Below, piece after piece: positions 24,389 to 32,627 of a stretch of DNA of 33,163 nt. Below the pieces are notes generated by a model. That model made no database searches. It saw only the letters and a program-made list of their open reading frames with translations, and was not told where the DNA came from. The translations under genes and the position numbers were made by a program. How positions within the stretch are numbered: the stretch's first letter is position 1; every line of letters begins with the position of its first letter. This DNA is from Mesorhizobium sp. (lineage in GTDB: Bacteria > Pseudomonadota > Alphaproteobacteria > Rhizobiales > Rhizobiaceae), in the NCBI RefSeq assembly GCF_017306585.1, contig NZ_JAFKIC010000167.1:1-33163 (forward strand), given 5' to 3'.

Positions 24389-25311
24389 CAGTTGAGGCCC
24401 GCGCCGGACAGCGAATAGAGGTTCGGCGGTGTGACGAAGAGGTCGATGGCAAGTCTTATCGCCACCGCCAGCACCAGCAGCGCCAGCAATGCCCTGAGCT
24501 GCTCCCCGCGCAGCCTCTGGCCGGCCTTGGCGCCATATTGCGCGCCGGCGACGCCGCCGGCCATCAGCAGGAAGGCCAGCATCACGTCGACGGTCTGGTT
24601 GGTGGTGGCGTGAACCAGCGTCGTGTAGGCGGAGGTGAAGATGATCTGGAACAGCGAGGTGCCGATAACCACGTTGGTCGGCACCTTGAGCAGGTAGATC
24701 AGCGCCGGCACCATGATGAAGCCGCCGCCGACGCCCATGATCGACGACAGGAAGCCGATGCCGGCACCGAGGCCAAGCACCGGGATGACGCTGACGAAGA
24801 GTTTCGAGGCCCGGAAGCGCATCTTCAGCGGCAGGCGGTGGATCCAGTTGTGCTGGCCGGATTTCTTCAGCACCGGCGCCGCGCCGCTGCGCGTGGCGCG
24901 CAGCGCATTCACACTCTCGACCAGCATCAATCCGCCGACCGTGCCGAGCAGCACGACGTAAAGCAGAGAGATGAACAGGTCGAGCTGGCCGAGCCTGCGC
25001 AGGAAAGCGAAGACGTAGATGCCGCCGGTGGAGCCGACGATTCCGCCGGCCAGAAGCACGCCGCCGAGCTTGAAGTCGAGCGTGCCACGCTTCATGTGCG
25101 ACAGCGCGCCGGAGAAGGAGGAGGCGATGACCTGGTTGGCGCCCGTGGCGACAGCGATCGCCGGGGGAATGTTGTAGAAGATCAGCAGCGGCGTGATGAG
25201 AAAGCCGCCGCCGACGCCGAACATGCCCGACAGGAAGCCCACCGCGGCGCCCATGGCCAGCAGCACGAAGACGTTGACGGAAATTTCCGCGATCGGGAGA
25301 TAGATGCCCAC
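24388..25311 (-). CDS. Sulfite exporter TauE/SafE family permease
   Basis: This 307-residue permease has about eight membrane helices. The family's internal duplication is visible as two near-identical motifs: FGVGGGFLITPLLIFY (about 30-46) and MGVGGGFIMVPALIYLL in the second half. TauE/SafE proteins export sulfite, sulfoacetate or related organosulfur anions. The start is a GTG at 25311. It lies upstream of, and overlaps, the TIGR02186-type gene. Being near a SoeABC-like operon supports a sulfite substrate, but substrate cannot be read from the sequence. Confidence 0.88.
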   Translation of the reverse strand: MGIYLPIAEISVNVFVLLAMGAAVGFLSGMFGVGGGFLITPLLIFYNIPPAIAVATGANQVIASSFSGALSHMKRGTLDFKLGGVLLAGGIVGSTGGIYVFAFLRRLGQLDLFISLLYVVLLGTVGGLMLVESVNALRATRSGAAPVLKKSGQHNWIHRLPLKMRFRASKLFVSVIPVLGLGAGIGFLSSIMGVGGGFIMVPALIYLLKVPTNVVIGTSLFQIIFTSAYTTLVHATTNQTVDVMLAFLLMAGGVAGAQYGAKAGQRLRGEQLRALLALLVLAVAIRLAIDLFVTPPNLYSLSGAGLN

Positions 25312-25380
25312 CCGTCAGTCTCGATCAGTTTGCCTCTCGGCCGATTCAGCCGTTGCCGGCAGTCTCGCACCGAAAAGCCA

Positions 25381-25443
25381 ATTTTTTCTTGCGCCGACGC
25401 GGCAGCGGGGTCAAACCCCGCCACCGCGCCGAAACAAAAAATA
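25381..25443. repeat. Imperfect inverted repeat between the PodJ-like and TauE/SafE genes
   Basis: An inner perfect stem GCGGGGT-CAA-ACCCCGC (25405-25421) extends outward through G/C-rich then A/T-rich arms (ATTTTTTCTT at 25381, AAACAAAAAAT near 25433). T runs lie 5' and A runs 3' on both strands, so it is not a standard terminator. Confidence 0.5.
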
Positions 25444-25503
25444 TCTCAATCAGTTAACAGGCAAATGTGTGGCAGGGGCGTCGTGGAAACGACGCATCTG
25501 CCG

Positions 25504-28500
25504 TTATTTGCGCGCCAGCAGCGCCTTGACCAGTTTTTCGTCCACCGCGCCGGTCGCCGGCAGCTTGTTGTCGGTCTGGAAGGCGATGATCGCGGTCTTG
25601 GTCTTTTCGCCCATCACGCCGTCGGCGCCGCCGGCGTCGTAGCCGTTCTTGTTGAGGATCAGCTGGATGTTCTTGACCGCCTTCTTCATGTCGATGCCGG
25701 CGGTGGTCTGTGGCGTGCCTTCCTGCCAGGATTCGGGAATGTCGGCGGAGTTGGCGGCAGCATTGAGCGGCTTGGCCTTCCACAGTTCGGTCGCGGCGCG
25801 GGCGCGTTCGAGCTGCTCGGGCCGCAGCGCATTGGCGATCTCGTCGCGCTTGGTGGCAGCGTCCTTGTCGCCGGTCTTGGCGACGAGCGCGAACCATTTG
25901 TAGGATTCCTCCAGGTTCTGCTTCATTCCGACGCCCTTGGCGGCGAGGATGCCGAGGTTGAACTGGCTGTCCTTGACGCCGAGGTCGGCTGCTTCCTGGA
26001 ACCAGTGCGCGGCCGATTCATTGTCGGTCACGCCGTCCGCGGCCATCGCAAACAGCACCGCCAGATTGTGCATGGCGCTGGCGTTGCCCTGTTCGGCGGC
26101 AAGCTGGTACCAGGTCTTCGACTTCTTGATGTCGCGCGCGACGCCGATGCCCTTCTCGTAGAAATTGCCGATGCGGTATTCGGCTGGCGCGAAGCCGAGT
26201 TCCGCCGACTTTTCGTACCATTTGGCGGCGGCGGCCATGTCTTCCTTGACCCCGCGCGACTCGGCATAGCGCGAGCCGACCTCGAAGAGCGCCTTGGCGT
26301 CCCCACCCGCAGCGGCATCGCGCAGCGCGGCGGGACCGGCATCGGCCGGAATGTCGAATTTCGCCGTGGCTGTCGCCGGGGCGGTATCGGCCGGCGCAAG
26401 GGCGCCGGTGGTGTCGCTGGCCGTGGCAGGCGCAGCCGTGGCCGGCTGCGCATCGGTATCCGTTGCCTGGCTGCCGCCAGTAGGGGCGGGCTGTGCGGAG
26501 GCGGTGGCGGCCGGGGCGGCGAACATGGGAGCAACGGGCGCCGGAGCGGCCGAAGCCGTCGCCTCCGGCGCGGCGGTCTGCGGCCCGGAAGAAGACGCCG
26601 AGGTCGTGGGCGCGGGTTCGGCGGCAGGTGCGGCACCCGCCACCGCATTGGTGTCCGAAGGCATCGCCAGCGCGGTCTGGGGCGACACGTCGTCCTTGCT
26701 TGCGGGCGCGGATTGTTCGGCCTGCCTCACGGTTCGCGCTGGCGCGTTGTCCGTTGCCGCCGGCGCGACCTCGGCCTTCGGCTGGCTCGCCGTGTCGATG
26801 GATGCCGTCTGCACGGGCTGCGCGGCGACGATCGGCGCGGCGTCGTTGCTTGCCACCTGGGCGGGATCCGAGAGGAACGCCTTGCCGAGTTGCAGGCCGG
26901 CAAGCGCCAGCATGATCGCGGCGGCGGCCATCAGGATCGGCTTGCGTCGTGCCTTGAGCAGGTCGCCGATCCTGAGCGCCTTCACCGGTCCCTTCATCGT
27001 CGACTGGCGCTTCAGGGCGTCGGCCTCGGCTGCTGCCGCCTGGGCGGCGCGCCGCGCGGCGGCGATGAAATCCGATTTCGCGGCATCGCTGTCGCTCGGC
27101 TTTGCCGGTTGCCCGCGCTCGTCGCGCACCCGCTTCATGATGGCATTGAGGTCGGGAGCGCCCGAGCCGGGCTCCAGCGGGCGGTTGGCCACCTTCGGGT
27201 CGAGCGGCTCGTCTAGATCGACGCTTGGCACATCGACGCTCGGCGCCGAGCCGGCCAACGGCGGCGCTTCCGCCGCCTTCTTGCCCTTGAAGGCGCGTGC
27301 CAGCCCGCCGAACATCGACTTGCGGCCGGCCGGCTGGTCTTTCTCGGCGATCGTGTCGGAACCGAGCGCGGCCATCGCGGCGGCGGCCGCCGCTTCCGCC
27401 GGCGTGCGGGTGCCCAGGCCGCGAGGTGAACTCGTTTCGGCGTTCACGGAGGCAGGCTCGGCACGCAATATGGCGGCGGCGCGTGCGTCGAGATCGGCCA
27501 TGTCACCGGTCAGCGGCAGCGGCTCGTCAATGTTCAACGACGGTGCATTGACCGTCATCTTGGGCCGTCTTGCGCCACGCCAGTTGCTCGGCTCGGCCGG
27601 GCTCGTGTCCAGCAGTTCGCTCACCGCGCCCGACGGTTCGCTGGTTTCCAGCGAACCCAGCCTGTCGACGATCTTGAGCAGCGTGTCGTGGATGGCCTCG
27701 AAGGTCCGCGAATTGCGCTCGTCGGAACGCCGCGTCAGCGTCTCCAGCGTCTTCAGATCCTGGGCGAGGCCGGAAACCGCAGTCGTGTCGGTGTTTGAAC
27801 CGGCCAGCGAACGCACCGCGTTCTCGGCCGCCTCGCGAGCCGCGCCGAGGATGGAATCGCGTGTGCCGGCCAGCGCCTTTTCGATGTCGTTGAGGCGCGG
27901 ACTGATGTCCTCGAATTCCGGCAACGGGGTGCTCGGCTTGGAAAGATGAGCTGACAGGCCGGCGACCTGGCCCTCGAGGCTGCGGATCAGTTCCGGGTCG
28001 ATGCCGGCGACCTGGGCAGCCGATGCGTCGAGACGGTTCGAAATGTCCTGGAGTCTGCTTTCCAGGCCGCGGATCGCCGCCTCGCCCGCCGGATCGGGAG
28101 CGCGCGTCTCGATGCGCTTGGCAAGTGCTGTGAAACGGGCGTCGATGGCTTCCATGATGCCGGCGCTGTCGACCTGCGGCATGCGCTGGTCCAGCCGGTC
28201 GGCAACCTCGTCCAGCCGGCGCTCGAGGTCGCGAAACAGCATGTTGCCCTGTTCGATGGCGTCGCCCTGGCGGCGTTCCATCATGCCGGACAGCACGTCG
28301 AAGCGCTGCTCGAGCCCCTGGAAAATATAATCGGCGTCGGGCATGGCCGGCGCATGGTCGATCTTGTCGGCGATGAGCGCGATCTGCTTGGCCAGCCGCT
28401 CCATGGCCTGTTCGGGCAGATTGGCGCGGCCGGCAAGTTCGTCGACCCGGCTCGAAAGTACGCCTAGACGATCCATTACCGCGTTGCCGGGATGGTCCTG

Positions 28501-29589
28501 GGCCACTTCCTCGATCTGCCGCGCCAGCGAGTCGATCCGCTTCTCGATGCGTTCGAAGGCTTCGTGATCGACCGCATTGGCCTGTGCGGCGACAGTGGAG
28601 GCGACGATGGCGCGGGAAATCTCGTCCAGCCGCTCGTCGATCATGGCAAGCGTGTCGCCGCCGCGACTGTCCTGCTGGCTGGCGAAATGATCGACGGCGC
28701 CGGCCAATGTGCGGACCTTTTCCTCCAGCGAGCGCAGGGAAAGCGATTCCGGTAGATTGTTGACGGCATTGCTGATCTGTTCGAGCCGGTCGGTCAGGGC
28801 CGCAAGCGCCGGATCGTCGGTGCGCTTGCGCTGGTCGGCGTCGACGCGGTCCTCGAAGGCCGACCAGCGGCGGTCGAACTCGTCCCAGCGGCGGTCGACC
28901 TTCTGCACGCTCTCCTCGCGCGCCAGAGTGTCGAGCGCGCCCTTGACCTGCTCGAGTTCCAGCCGCAGCAGGTTGACGCTTCTGTCATCGCTCTTTTCCG
29001 ACAGCGACTTGATGGCGCCGGAAAGTCTTTCAAACTCCAAGCCGAGTTCGGCGCTGCCCTTGCCCTGCGCTCCCGACTTGGACTGGAAGGCGCGGTCGAT
29101 ATCCTTGCGCAACGCGTCGAATTCGCGCTGCAGCCCCGATGTCATCTGGTGGCGCAGTTCCTCGCGCATGCCGCGTAATTCGCCGGCGATCTTGCCGACC
29201 ATGGCGACGCTGTCTTCCTGGCCGCGCACGCGGTCTATGTCGCGGGCAATGGCCTGGTAATTCTGGTCGAAGGCAGGGGCCGGCGCCGGAGCGGGAGCCG
29301 GAGCTTGCGGGCGTGCCGCCGGTTGCGGATCCTCGTACCAGCGCTGCTGGCTGGTCGGCTGGGTGGCGGGATAGCGCGGGTTGGTGCCGGGGTAGCGTGG
29401 ATCTGCGGCGGGGTAGCGCGGATCGTCGCCGTACTGGCGCGGAGCGGGACGCGCCATCGCGTCTTCGCGCGTCTGTCCCAGACGCTGTTCCAGCGTCTCC
29501 AGCGAGCGGTTCAGCTGCTCGAGCGTGGTCTGTGGCCTGCGCTGCCTGCCGGCGTTGAGTGTGTCGAGATAGGACCGCTTGCTGTTCAT
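25504..29589 (-). CDS. PodJ-like polarity protein: coiled coil, one TM helix, SEL1 repeats, peptidoglycan-binding domain
   Basis: This 1361-residue protein has the PodJ order of domains. The N-terminal region is Pro/Ala-rich with tyrosine-containing RYP repeats (about 45-80). A long heptad-rich coiled coil (about 100-640) is full of repeated LEQRL/IEKRIDSLA-type segments. A cytoplasmic linker follows, then one transmembrane helix (about 880-903, ILMAAAAIMLALAGLQL) and an Ala/Pro/Thr-rich periplasmic linker (about 910-1090). SEL1 repeats lie at about 1100-1265, and a peptidoglycan-binding domain (about 1297-1361, KNIQLILNKNGYDAGGADG) ends the protein. In Caulobacter PodJ sets pole identity and is needed for pilus and holdfast placement. 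It is monocistronic here. Long ORFs on the opposite strand are shadows. Confidence 0.85.
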   Translation of the reverse strand: MNSKRSYLDTLNAGRQRRPQTTLEQLNRSLETLEQRLGQTREDAMARPAPRQYGDDPRYPAADPRYPGTNPRYPATQPTSQQRWYEDPQPAARPQAPAPAPAPAPAFDQNYQAIARDIDRVRGQEDSVAMVGKIAGELRGMREELRHQMTSGLQREFDALRKDIDRAFQSKSGAQGKGSAELGLEFERLSGAIKSLSEKSDDRSVNLLRLELEQVKGALDTLAREESVQKVDRRWDEFDRRWSAFEDRVDADQRKRTDDPALAALTDRLEQISNAVNNLPESLSLRSLEEKVRTLAGAVDHFASQQDSRGGDTLAMIDERLDEISRAIVASTVAAQANAVDHEAFERIEKRIDSLARQIEEVAQDHPGNAVMDRLGVLSSRVDELAGRANLPEQAMERLAKQIALIADKIDHAPAMPDADYIFQGLEQRFDVLSGMMERRQGDAIEQGNMLFRDLERRLDEVADRLDQRMPQVDSAGIMEAIDARFTALAKRIETRAPDPAGEAAIRGLESRLQDISNRLDASAAQVAGIDPELIRSLEGQVAGLSAHLSKPSTPLPEFEDISPRLNDIEKALAGTRDSILGAAREAAENAVRSLAGSNTDTTAVSGLAQDLKTLETLTRRSDERNSRTFEAIHDTLLKIVDRLGSLETSEPSGAVSELLDTSPAEPSNWRGARRPKMTVNAPSLNIDEPLPLTGDMADLDARAAAILRAEPASVNAETSSPRGLGTRTPAEAAAAAAMAALGSDTIAEKDQPAGRKSMFGGLARAFKGKKAAEAPPLAGSAPSVDVPSVDLDEPLDPKVANRPLEPGSGAPDLNAIMKRVRDERGQPAKPSDSDAAKSDFIAAARRAAQAAAAEADALKRQSTMKGPVKALRIGDLLKARRKPILMAAAAIMLALAGLQLGKAFLSDPAQVASNDAAPIVAAQPVQTASIDTASQPKAEVAPAATDNAPARTVRQAEQSAPASKDDVSPQTALAMPSDTNAVAGAAPAAEPAPTTSASSSGPQTAAPEATASAAPAPVAPMFAAPAATASAQPAPTGGSQATDTDAQPATAAPATASDTTGALAPADTAPATATAKFDIPADAGPAALRDAAAGGDAKALFEVGSRYAESRGVKEDMAAAAKWYEKSAELGFAPAEYRIGNFYEKGIGVARDIKKSKTWYQLAAEQGNASAMHNLAVLFAMAADGVTDNESAAHWFQEAADLGVKDSQFNLGILAAKGVGMKQNLEESYKWFALVAKTGDKDAATKRDEIANALRPEQLERARAATELWKAKPLNAAANSADIPESWQEGTPQTTAGIDMKKAVKNIQLILNKNGYDAGGADGVMGEKTKTAIIAFQTDNKLPATGAVDEKLVKALLARK

Positions 29590-29903
29590 CGGTGCGTCCG
29601 TCTTTCAGATTGGCCAGCGTATGGCCAGCTCCCCAAGTCCCTGCCGGAACGAGGCGACCGCGCTTCCATGCCACGGTGGAAGACAAGCTTCCCGGGGTTC
29701 ACCCGCGCTCCGAAAAACCGTGAAAAATTCGATACAGGATAAACACGGGTAGCCGACATGCGCACATTTCGCCCAACGTGGTAAACAAGGCGTTAACCAA
29801 GCTTAAGAAGTTGCGAGGAAGTTGGCGCCGGGGCTTTTTTAGTGCGGCATAAAGTTCCGTTTGGAGAACGCCCTTGCGTCATGAGGCGGCTATCGGTATA
29901 GAA
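29590..29903. other. Gene-free region between the PodJ-like and MerR genes
   Basis: No ORF here looks coding. The segment presumably holds the promoter of the minus-strand PodJ-like gene. A TTAA-N6-TTAA element (29793-29806, TTAACCAAGCTTAA) is one base short of CtrA spacing. A T run follows GC-rich sequence near 29835-29840, but I see no complete terminator stem there. Confidence 0.5.
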
Positions 29904-29932
29904 TTGACGTAAACGTAAAAGGCGCATTTTAT
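29904..29932 (+). promoter_or_regulatory. merR promoter with embedded LiuR-like operator
   Basis: The sequence TTGACGTAAACGTAAAA (29904-29920) has the ACGT-N2-ACGT core typical of MerR-type LiuR sites. Its first six bases form a consensus -35 (TTGACG). A TTTTAT -10 follows at 29927-29932 with 17-bp spacing. This suggests that the MerR protein controls its own gene. Confidence 0.6.
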
Positions 29933-30046
29933 GTGCTGTTTGCGATTTTGTTTGTCGAAACCACGGCTGGAAGCACGCCCCCGCTTCCAGTCAGGCGACG
30001 CCTGGTCCAGGACCGCGACGCCATCAGACGGGGAAAGCCAGTGACC

Positions 30047-30508
30047 ATGAAGCTTATCTCGGCCGGCGAGACCGCGGCCAATACCAACAATGTACCTGTC
30101 GAAGCCGGCGAGGATCTCGCCCGCATCGGCGAAATGGCCAAGAAATATGGCGTGACGCTGCGCACGCTGCGTTTCTATGAAGACAAGGGCCTGCTCAATC
30201 CGCAGCGTGACGGCTCGACCCGTCTCTACACGCGCCGCGACAAGGCCCGGCTGAAACTGATCCTGCTCGGCCGCAAGGTCGGGTTCTCGCTGCGCGACGT
30301 CAAGCAGATGATGGACCTCTACGATCCGACCGGCTCCAACACCAAGCAACTGCGGCTGGCGTTGGACAAGTCGGAAAAGCAGCTTGCCCGCCTGCAGAAG
30401 CAGCGTGCGCTGATCGACGACGCCATCAACGAGCTGAGCGGTTCGATGTCGGCCGTGCGCCAGATGCTGATTGAGCGTACGACAGCGCCGGCCAGCGCCG
30501 CCAGCTGA
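30047..30508 (+). CDS. MerR family regulator, LiuR-like
   Basis: The product is 153 residues. The MerR HTH starts at about residue 25 (ARIGEMAKKYGVTLRTLRFY, then EDKGLLNPQR) and has the usual RLYTRRD wing. A dimerisation coiled coil lies at about 108-145. No metal- or drug-binding cysteines are present, which fits regulators of branched-chain or fatty acyl-CoA catabolism rather than metal sensors. The ATG at 30047 has GGGAAAG about 9 nt upstream; a GTG at 30041 is the alternative, and a start at 29933 would lie within the promoter. The same operator core precedes this gene and the downstream dehydrogenase gene, so self-regulation plus control of that operon is likely. Confidence 0.88.
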   Translation: MKLISAGETAANTNNVPVEAGEDLARIGEMAKKYGVTLRTLRFYEDKGLLNPQRDGSTRLYTRRDKARLKLILLGRKVGFSLRDVKQMMDLYDPTGSNTKQLRLALDKSEKQLARLQKQRALIDDAINELSGSMSAVRQMLIERTTAPASAAS

Positions 30509-30534
30509 CGGATCAGCGGAATTTCTGACGATCG

Positions 30535-30569
30535 AAGCCGCGTGGCCATGCCGCGCGGCTTTTTTCTTT
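30535..30569 (+). terminator. Rho-independent terminator of merR
   Basis: A 12-bp stem (30535-30546 with 30550-30561, one G-U pair) has a CAT loop, is GC-rich, and is followed by TTTTTCTTT. It starts 26 bp after the merR stop and separates merR from the dehydrogenase operon. Confidence 0.88.
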
Positions 30570-30668
30570 CCTGGTCAGTCCCGAGCACGACAGTCCGCTT
30601 GCTGGCCCAAGCGGTCATGCGGCTCGAGGTTCGCCGCATTCGAGGGATGGAAATCTTGTCGCATCGAC

Positions 30669-30698
30669 AAAATTGACGTTTACGCAAACGTCAATTTT
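30669..30698 (+). promoter_or_regulatory. Perfect 13-bp-arm palindromic operator upstream of the acyl-CoA dehydrogenase operon
   Basis: Perfect arms 30669-30681 and 30686-30698 flank ACGC; the core is TTGACGTTT-ACGC-AAACGTCAA. It shares TTGACGT..ACGT with the site upstream of merR and overlaps a TTGACG -35 (30673-30678). No clear -10 is seen at 17 bp. It is probably the MerR/LiuR-like binding site, 86 bp before the start codon. Confidence 0.65.
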
Positions 30699-30784
30699 TG
30701 CTATCCCGCCCTCAACACGGGTCCGCATGCCGCCCTGACTTGGTTTCGGGGTTTTCGGGCCAGGTCCGCAGGGTGGAGAAAAAC

Positions 30785-32575
30785 ATGCCGACATACAGGG
30801 CTCCGGTCCAGGATACGCTGTTCGTGCTGAACGAGGTGCTGGGCTATCAGCGCTATTCCAACCTTCCCGGCTTTTCCGACGCCACGCCTGACGTGCTCGA
30901 GGCCATCCTCGCCGAAGGCGCCAAGCTCGCCGAGAACGTCATGCACCCGCTCAACCGTGTCGGCGACATGGAAGGCTGCGTGCGTCACGACGACGGCTCG
31001 GTGACGACGCCCAAGGGCTTCAAGGAGGCTTTCGACCAGTATCGCGAAGGCGGCTGGATGGGGCTCGCCGCCCCGGTCGAGTTCGGCGGCCAGGGGCTGC
31101 CCTACATGGTGCACCAGGCGGTCTCCGAATACATGGTCTCGGCCAACATGGCGCTGATGATGTATCCGGGCCTGACGCAGGGCGCGATCGCGGCGATCAT
31201 CACCCACGGCAGCGACGAGCAGAAGGCCATGTGGCTGCCCAGGCTGGTCGAGGGCGTCTGGACCGGCACAATGAACCTGACCGAGCCGCATTGCGGCACC
31301 GATCTTGGCCTGCTGCGCACCAAGGCCGTCCCCAACGGCGACGGCACCTACAGGATTTCAGGCCAGAAGATCTTCATCTCGGCCGGCGAGCACGACATGT
31401 CGGACAACATCGTCCATCTGGTGCTGGCCCGCATCGAGGGAGCGCCGGAGGGCGTGAAGGGCATTTCGCTGTTCATCGTGCCGAAGTTCAAACTCGATGC
31501 CTCGGGCAATCCGGGCGAGCGCAACACGCTCTCCTGCGGTTCGATCGAGGAGAAGATGGGCATTCACGGCAATTCGACCTGCGTGATGAATTACGACGAG
31601 GCGCAAGGTACGCTGCTGGGCGAGGAGAATGGCGGCTTGAAGGCCATGTTCACGATGATGAACGAGGCGCGGCTCGGTGTTGCCCTGCAGGGGCTGTCGC
31701 TGTCCGAGATTGCCTACCAGAACGCCGTTTCCTACGCCAAGGATCGCCTTCAGGGCCGTTCGCTCTCAGGGCCCAAGGCGCCGGACAAGAGGGCAGACCC
31801 GATCATCGTCCATCCCGATATCCGCCGCAGCCTGATGACCATGAAGGCCTTTAACGAGGCCGGCCGCGCGCTGGCGCTGTGGACGGCGATCAAATCCGAC
31901 ATCGCGCATCGCTCCCCCGACGACAAGGACCGGCAGGCCGCCGAGGACTACACCGGCCTGATGACCCCGGTGGTCAAGGGCGTGTTCACCGACAAGGGGT
32001 TCGACCATGCGGTGATGGCCCAGCAGGTGTTCGGCGGTCACGGCTATATCGAAGAGCACGGCATGAGCCAGTTCGTGCGCGATGCCCGCATCGCCATGAT
32101 CTATGAAGGCGCCAACGGCATCCAGGCGCTCGACCTCGTCGGCCGCAAGCTTGGCCTGAATGGCGGCCGTGCGGTGCAGGCCTTCTTCAAGGAGGTCGGC
32201 GACTTCTGCGAGGAAAACCGCGCCGACGAGAAAATGGCGCCGTTCACCAAGGGGCTGAAGAAGGGCCTCAACGACCTGCAGGCGGCCACCATGTGGCTGG
32301 TGCAGAACGGCATGGCCAAGCCCGACAATGCCGGCGCCGCCTCCACCGATTACATGCATCTCTTCGGCCTCGTGGCGCTCGGCTACATGTGGGCGCAGAT
32401 GGTCAAGGCGGCGCAGGGCAAGACCGGTGCCAACGGTTCTCAGTCCTTCTACGACAACAAGGTGGTGACGGCGCGCTTCTTCATGGAGCGGATCATGCCG
32501 GAGACCTCGGCGCATCTCGCCCGTATTTCGAGTGGCGCGGACACGCTAATGGCCCTTCCGGCGGAAGCGTTCTAG
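30785..32575 (+). CDS. Acyl-CoA dehydrogenase, long C-terminally extended form (DmdC-like)
   Basis: This 596-residue FAD-dependent enzyme introduces the alpha-beta double bond into acyl-CoA. The order is a family-specific N-terminal region (about 1-75), the ACAD N-domain (about 80-155), the middle domain with NLTEPHCGTDLGLLRTKA (about 160), and the C-terminal helical domain with the catalytic Glu E441 in MIYEGANGIQALDL. An extra C-terminal domain (about 465-590) distinguishes this roughly 600-residue class, which includes 3-methylmercaptopropionyl-CoA dehydrogenase DmdC. Substrate cannot be decided here. The ATG at 30785 has GGAG about 8 nt upstream; the longer frame from 30698 would start inside the operator region. 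It is followed by a second dehydrogenase gene. Confidence 0.92.
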   Translation: MPTYRAPVQDTLFVLNEVLGYQRYSNLPGFSDATPDVLEAILAEGAKLAENVMHPLNRVGDMEGCVRHDDGSVTTPKGFKEAFDQYREGGWMGLAAPVEFGGQGLPYMVHQAVSEYMVSANMALMMYPGLTQGAIAAIITHGSDEQKAMWLPRLVEGVWTGTMNLTEPHCGTDLGLLRTKAVPNGDGTYRISGQKIFISAGEHDMSDNIVHLVLARIEGAPEGVKGISLFIVPKFKLDASGNPGERNTLSCGSIEEKMGIHGNSTCVMNYDEAQGTLLGEENGGLKAMFTMMNEARLGVALQGLSLSEIAYQNAVSYAKDRLQGRSLSGPKAPDKRADPIIVHPDIRRSLMTMKAFNEAGRALALWTAIKSDIAHRSPDDKDRQAAEDYTGLMTPVVKGVFTDKGFDHAVMAQQVFGGHGYIEEHGMSQFVRDARIAMIYEGANGIQALDLVGRKLGLNGGRAVQAFFKEVGDFCEENRADEKMAPFTKGLKKGLNDLQAATMWLVQNGMAKPDNAGAASTDYMHLFGLVALGYMWAQMVKAAQGKTGANGSQSFYDNKVVTARFFMERIMPETSAHLARISSGADTLMALPAEAF

Positions 32576-32582
32576 GTTTGTT

Positions 32583-32601
32583 GGGCCGGCGCCGCCGGCC
32601 C
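32583..32601 (+). other. Perfect hairpin between the two dehydrogenase genes
   Basis: An 8-bp G/C stem (32583-32590 with 32594-32601) has a GCC loop and no T tail. It lies 7 bp after the first dehydrogenase stop, so it is more likely an mRNA-stability or attenuation element than a terminator. Confidence 0.5.
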
Positions 32602-32627
32602 ACATATGTCGGAACGCGGAGGAAATC

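Noticed and set aside
24538-27216. 892-residue plus-strand ORF
   Set aside because: It runs antisense across the TauE/SafE gene and the PodJ-like gene, is low-complexity Gly/Arg/His-rich, and has no domain. It is a shadow of GC-rich coding sequence.
26294-27949. 551-residue plus-strand Ala/Ser-rich ORF
   Set aside because: It is antisense to the Ala/Pro-rich linker and coiled coil of the PodJ-like gene. It is low complexity with no start context.
29933-30046. Upstream extension of the MerR protein
   Set aside because: It would begin inside the promoter -10 region. ATG 30047 with GGGAAAG is a better start.
30698-30784. 29-residue upstream extension of the long acyl-CoA dehydrogenase
   Set aside because: It begins at the edge of the operator palindrome and adds residues unlike the family. 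The ATG at 30785 has a GGAG Shine-Dalgarno.
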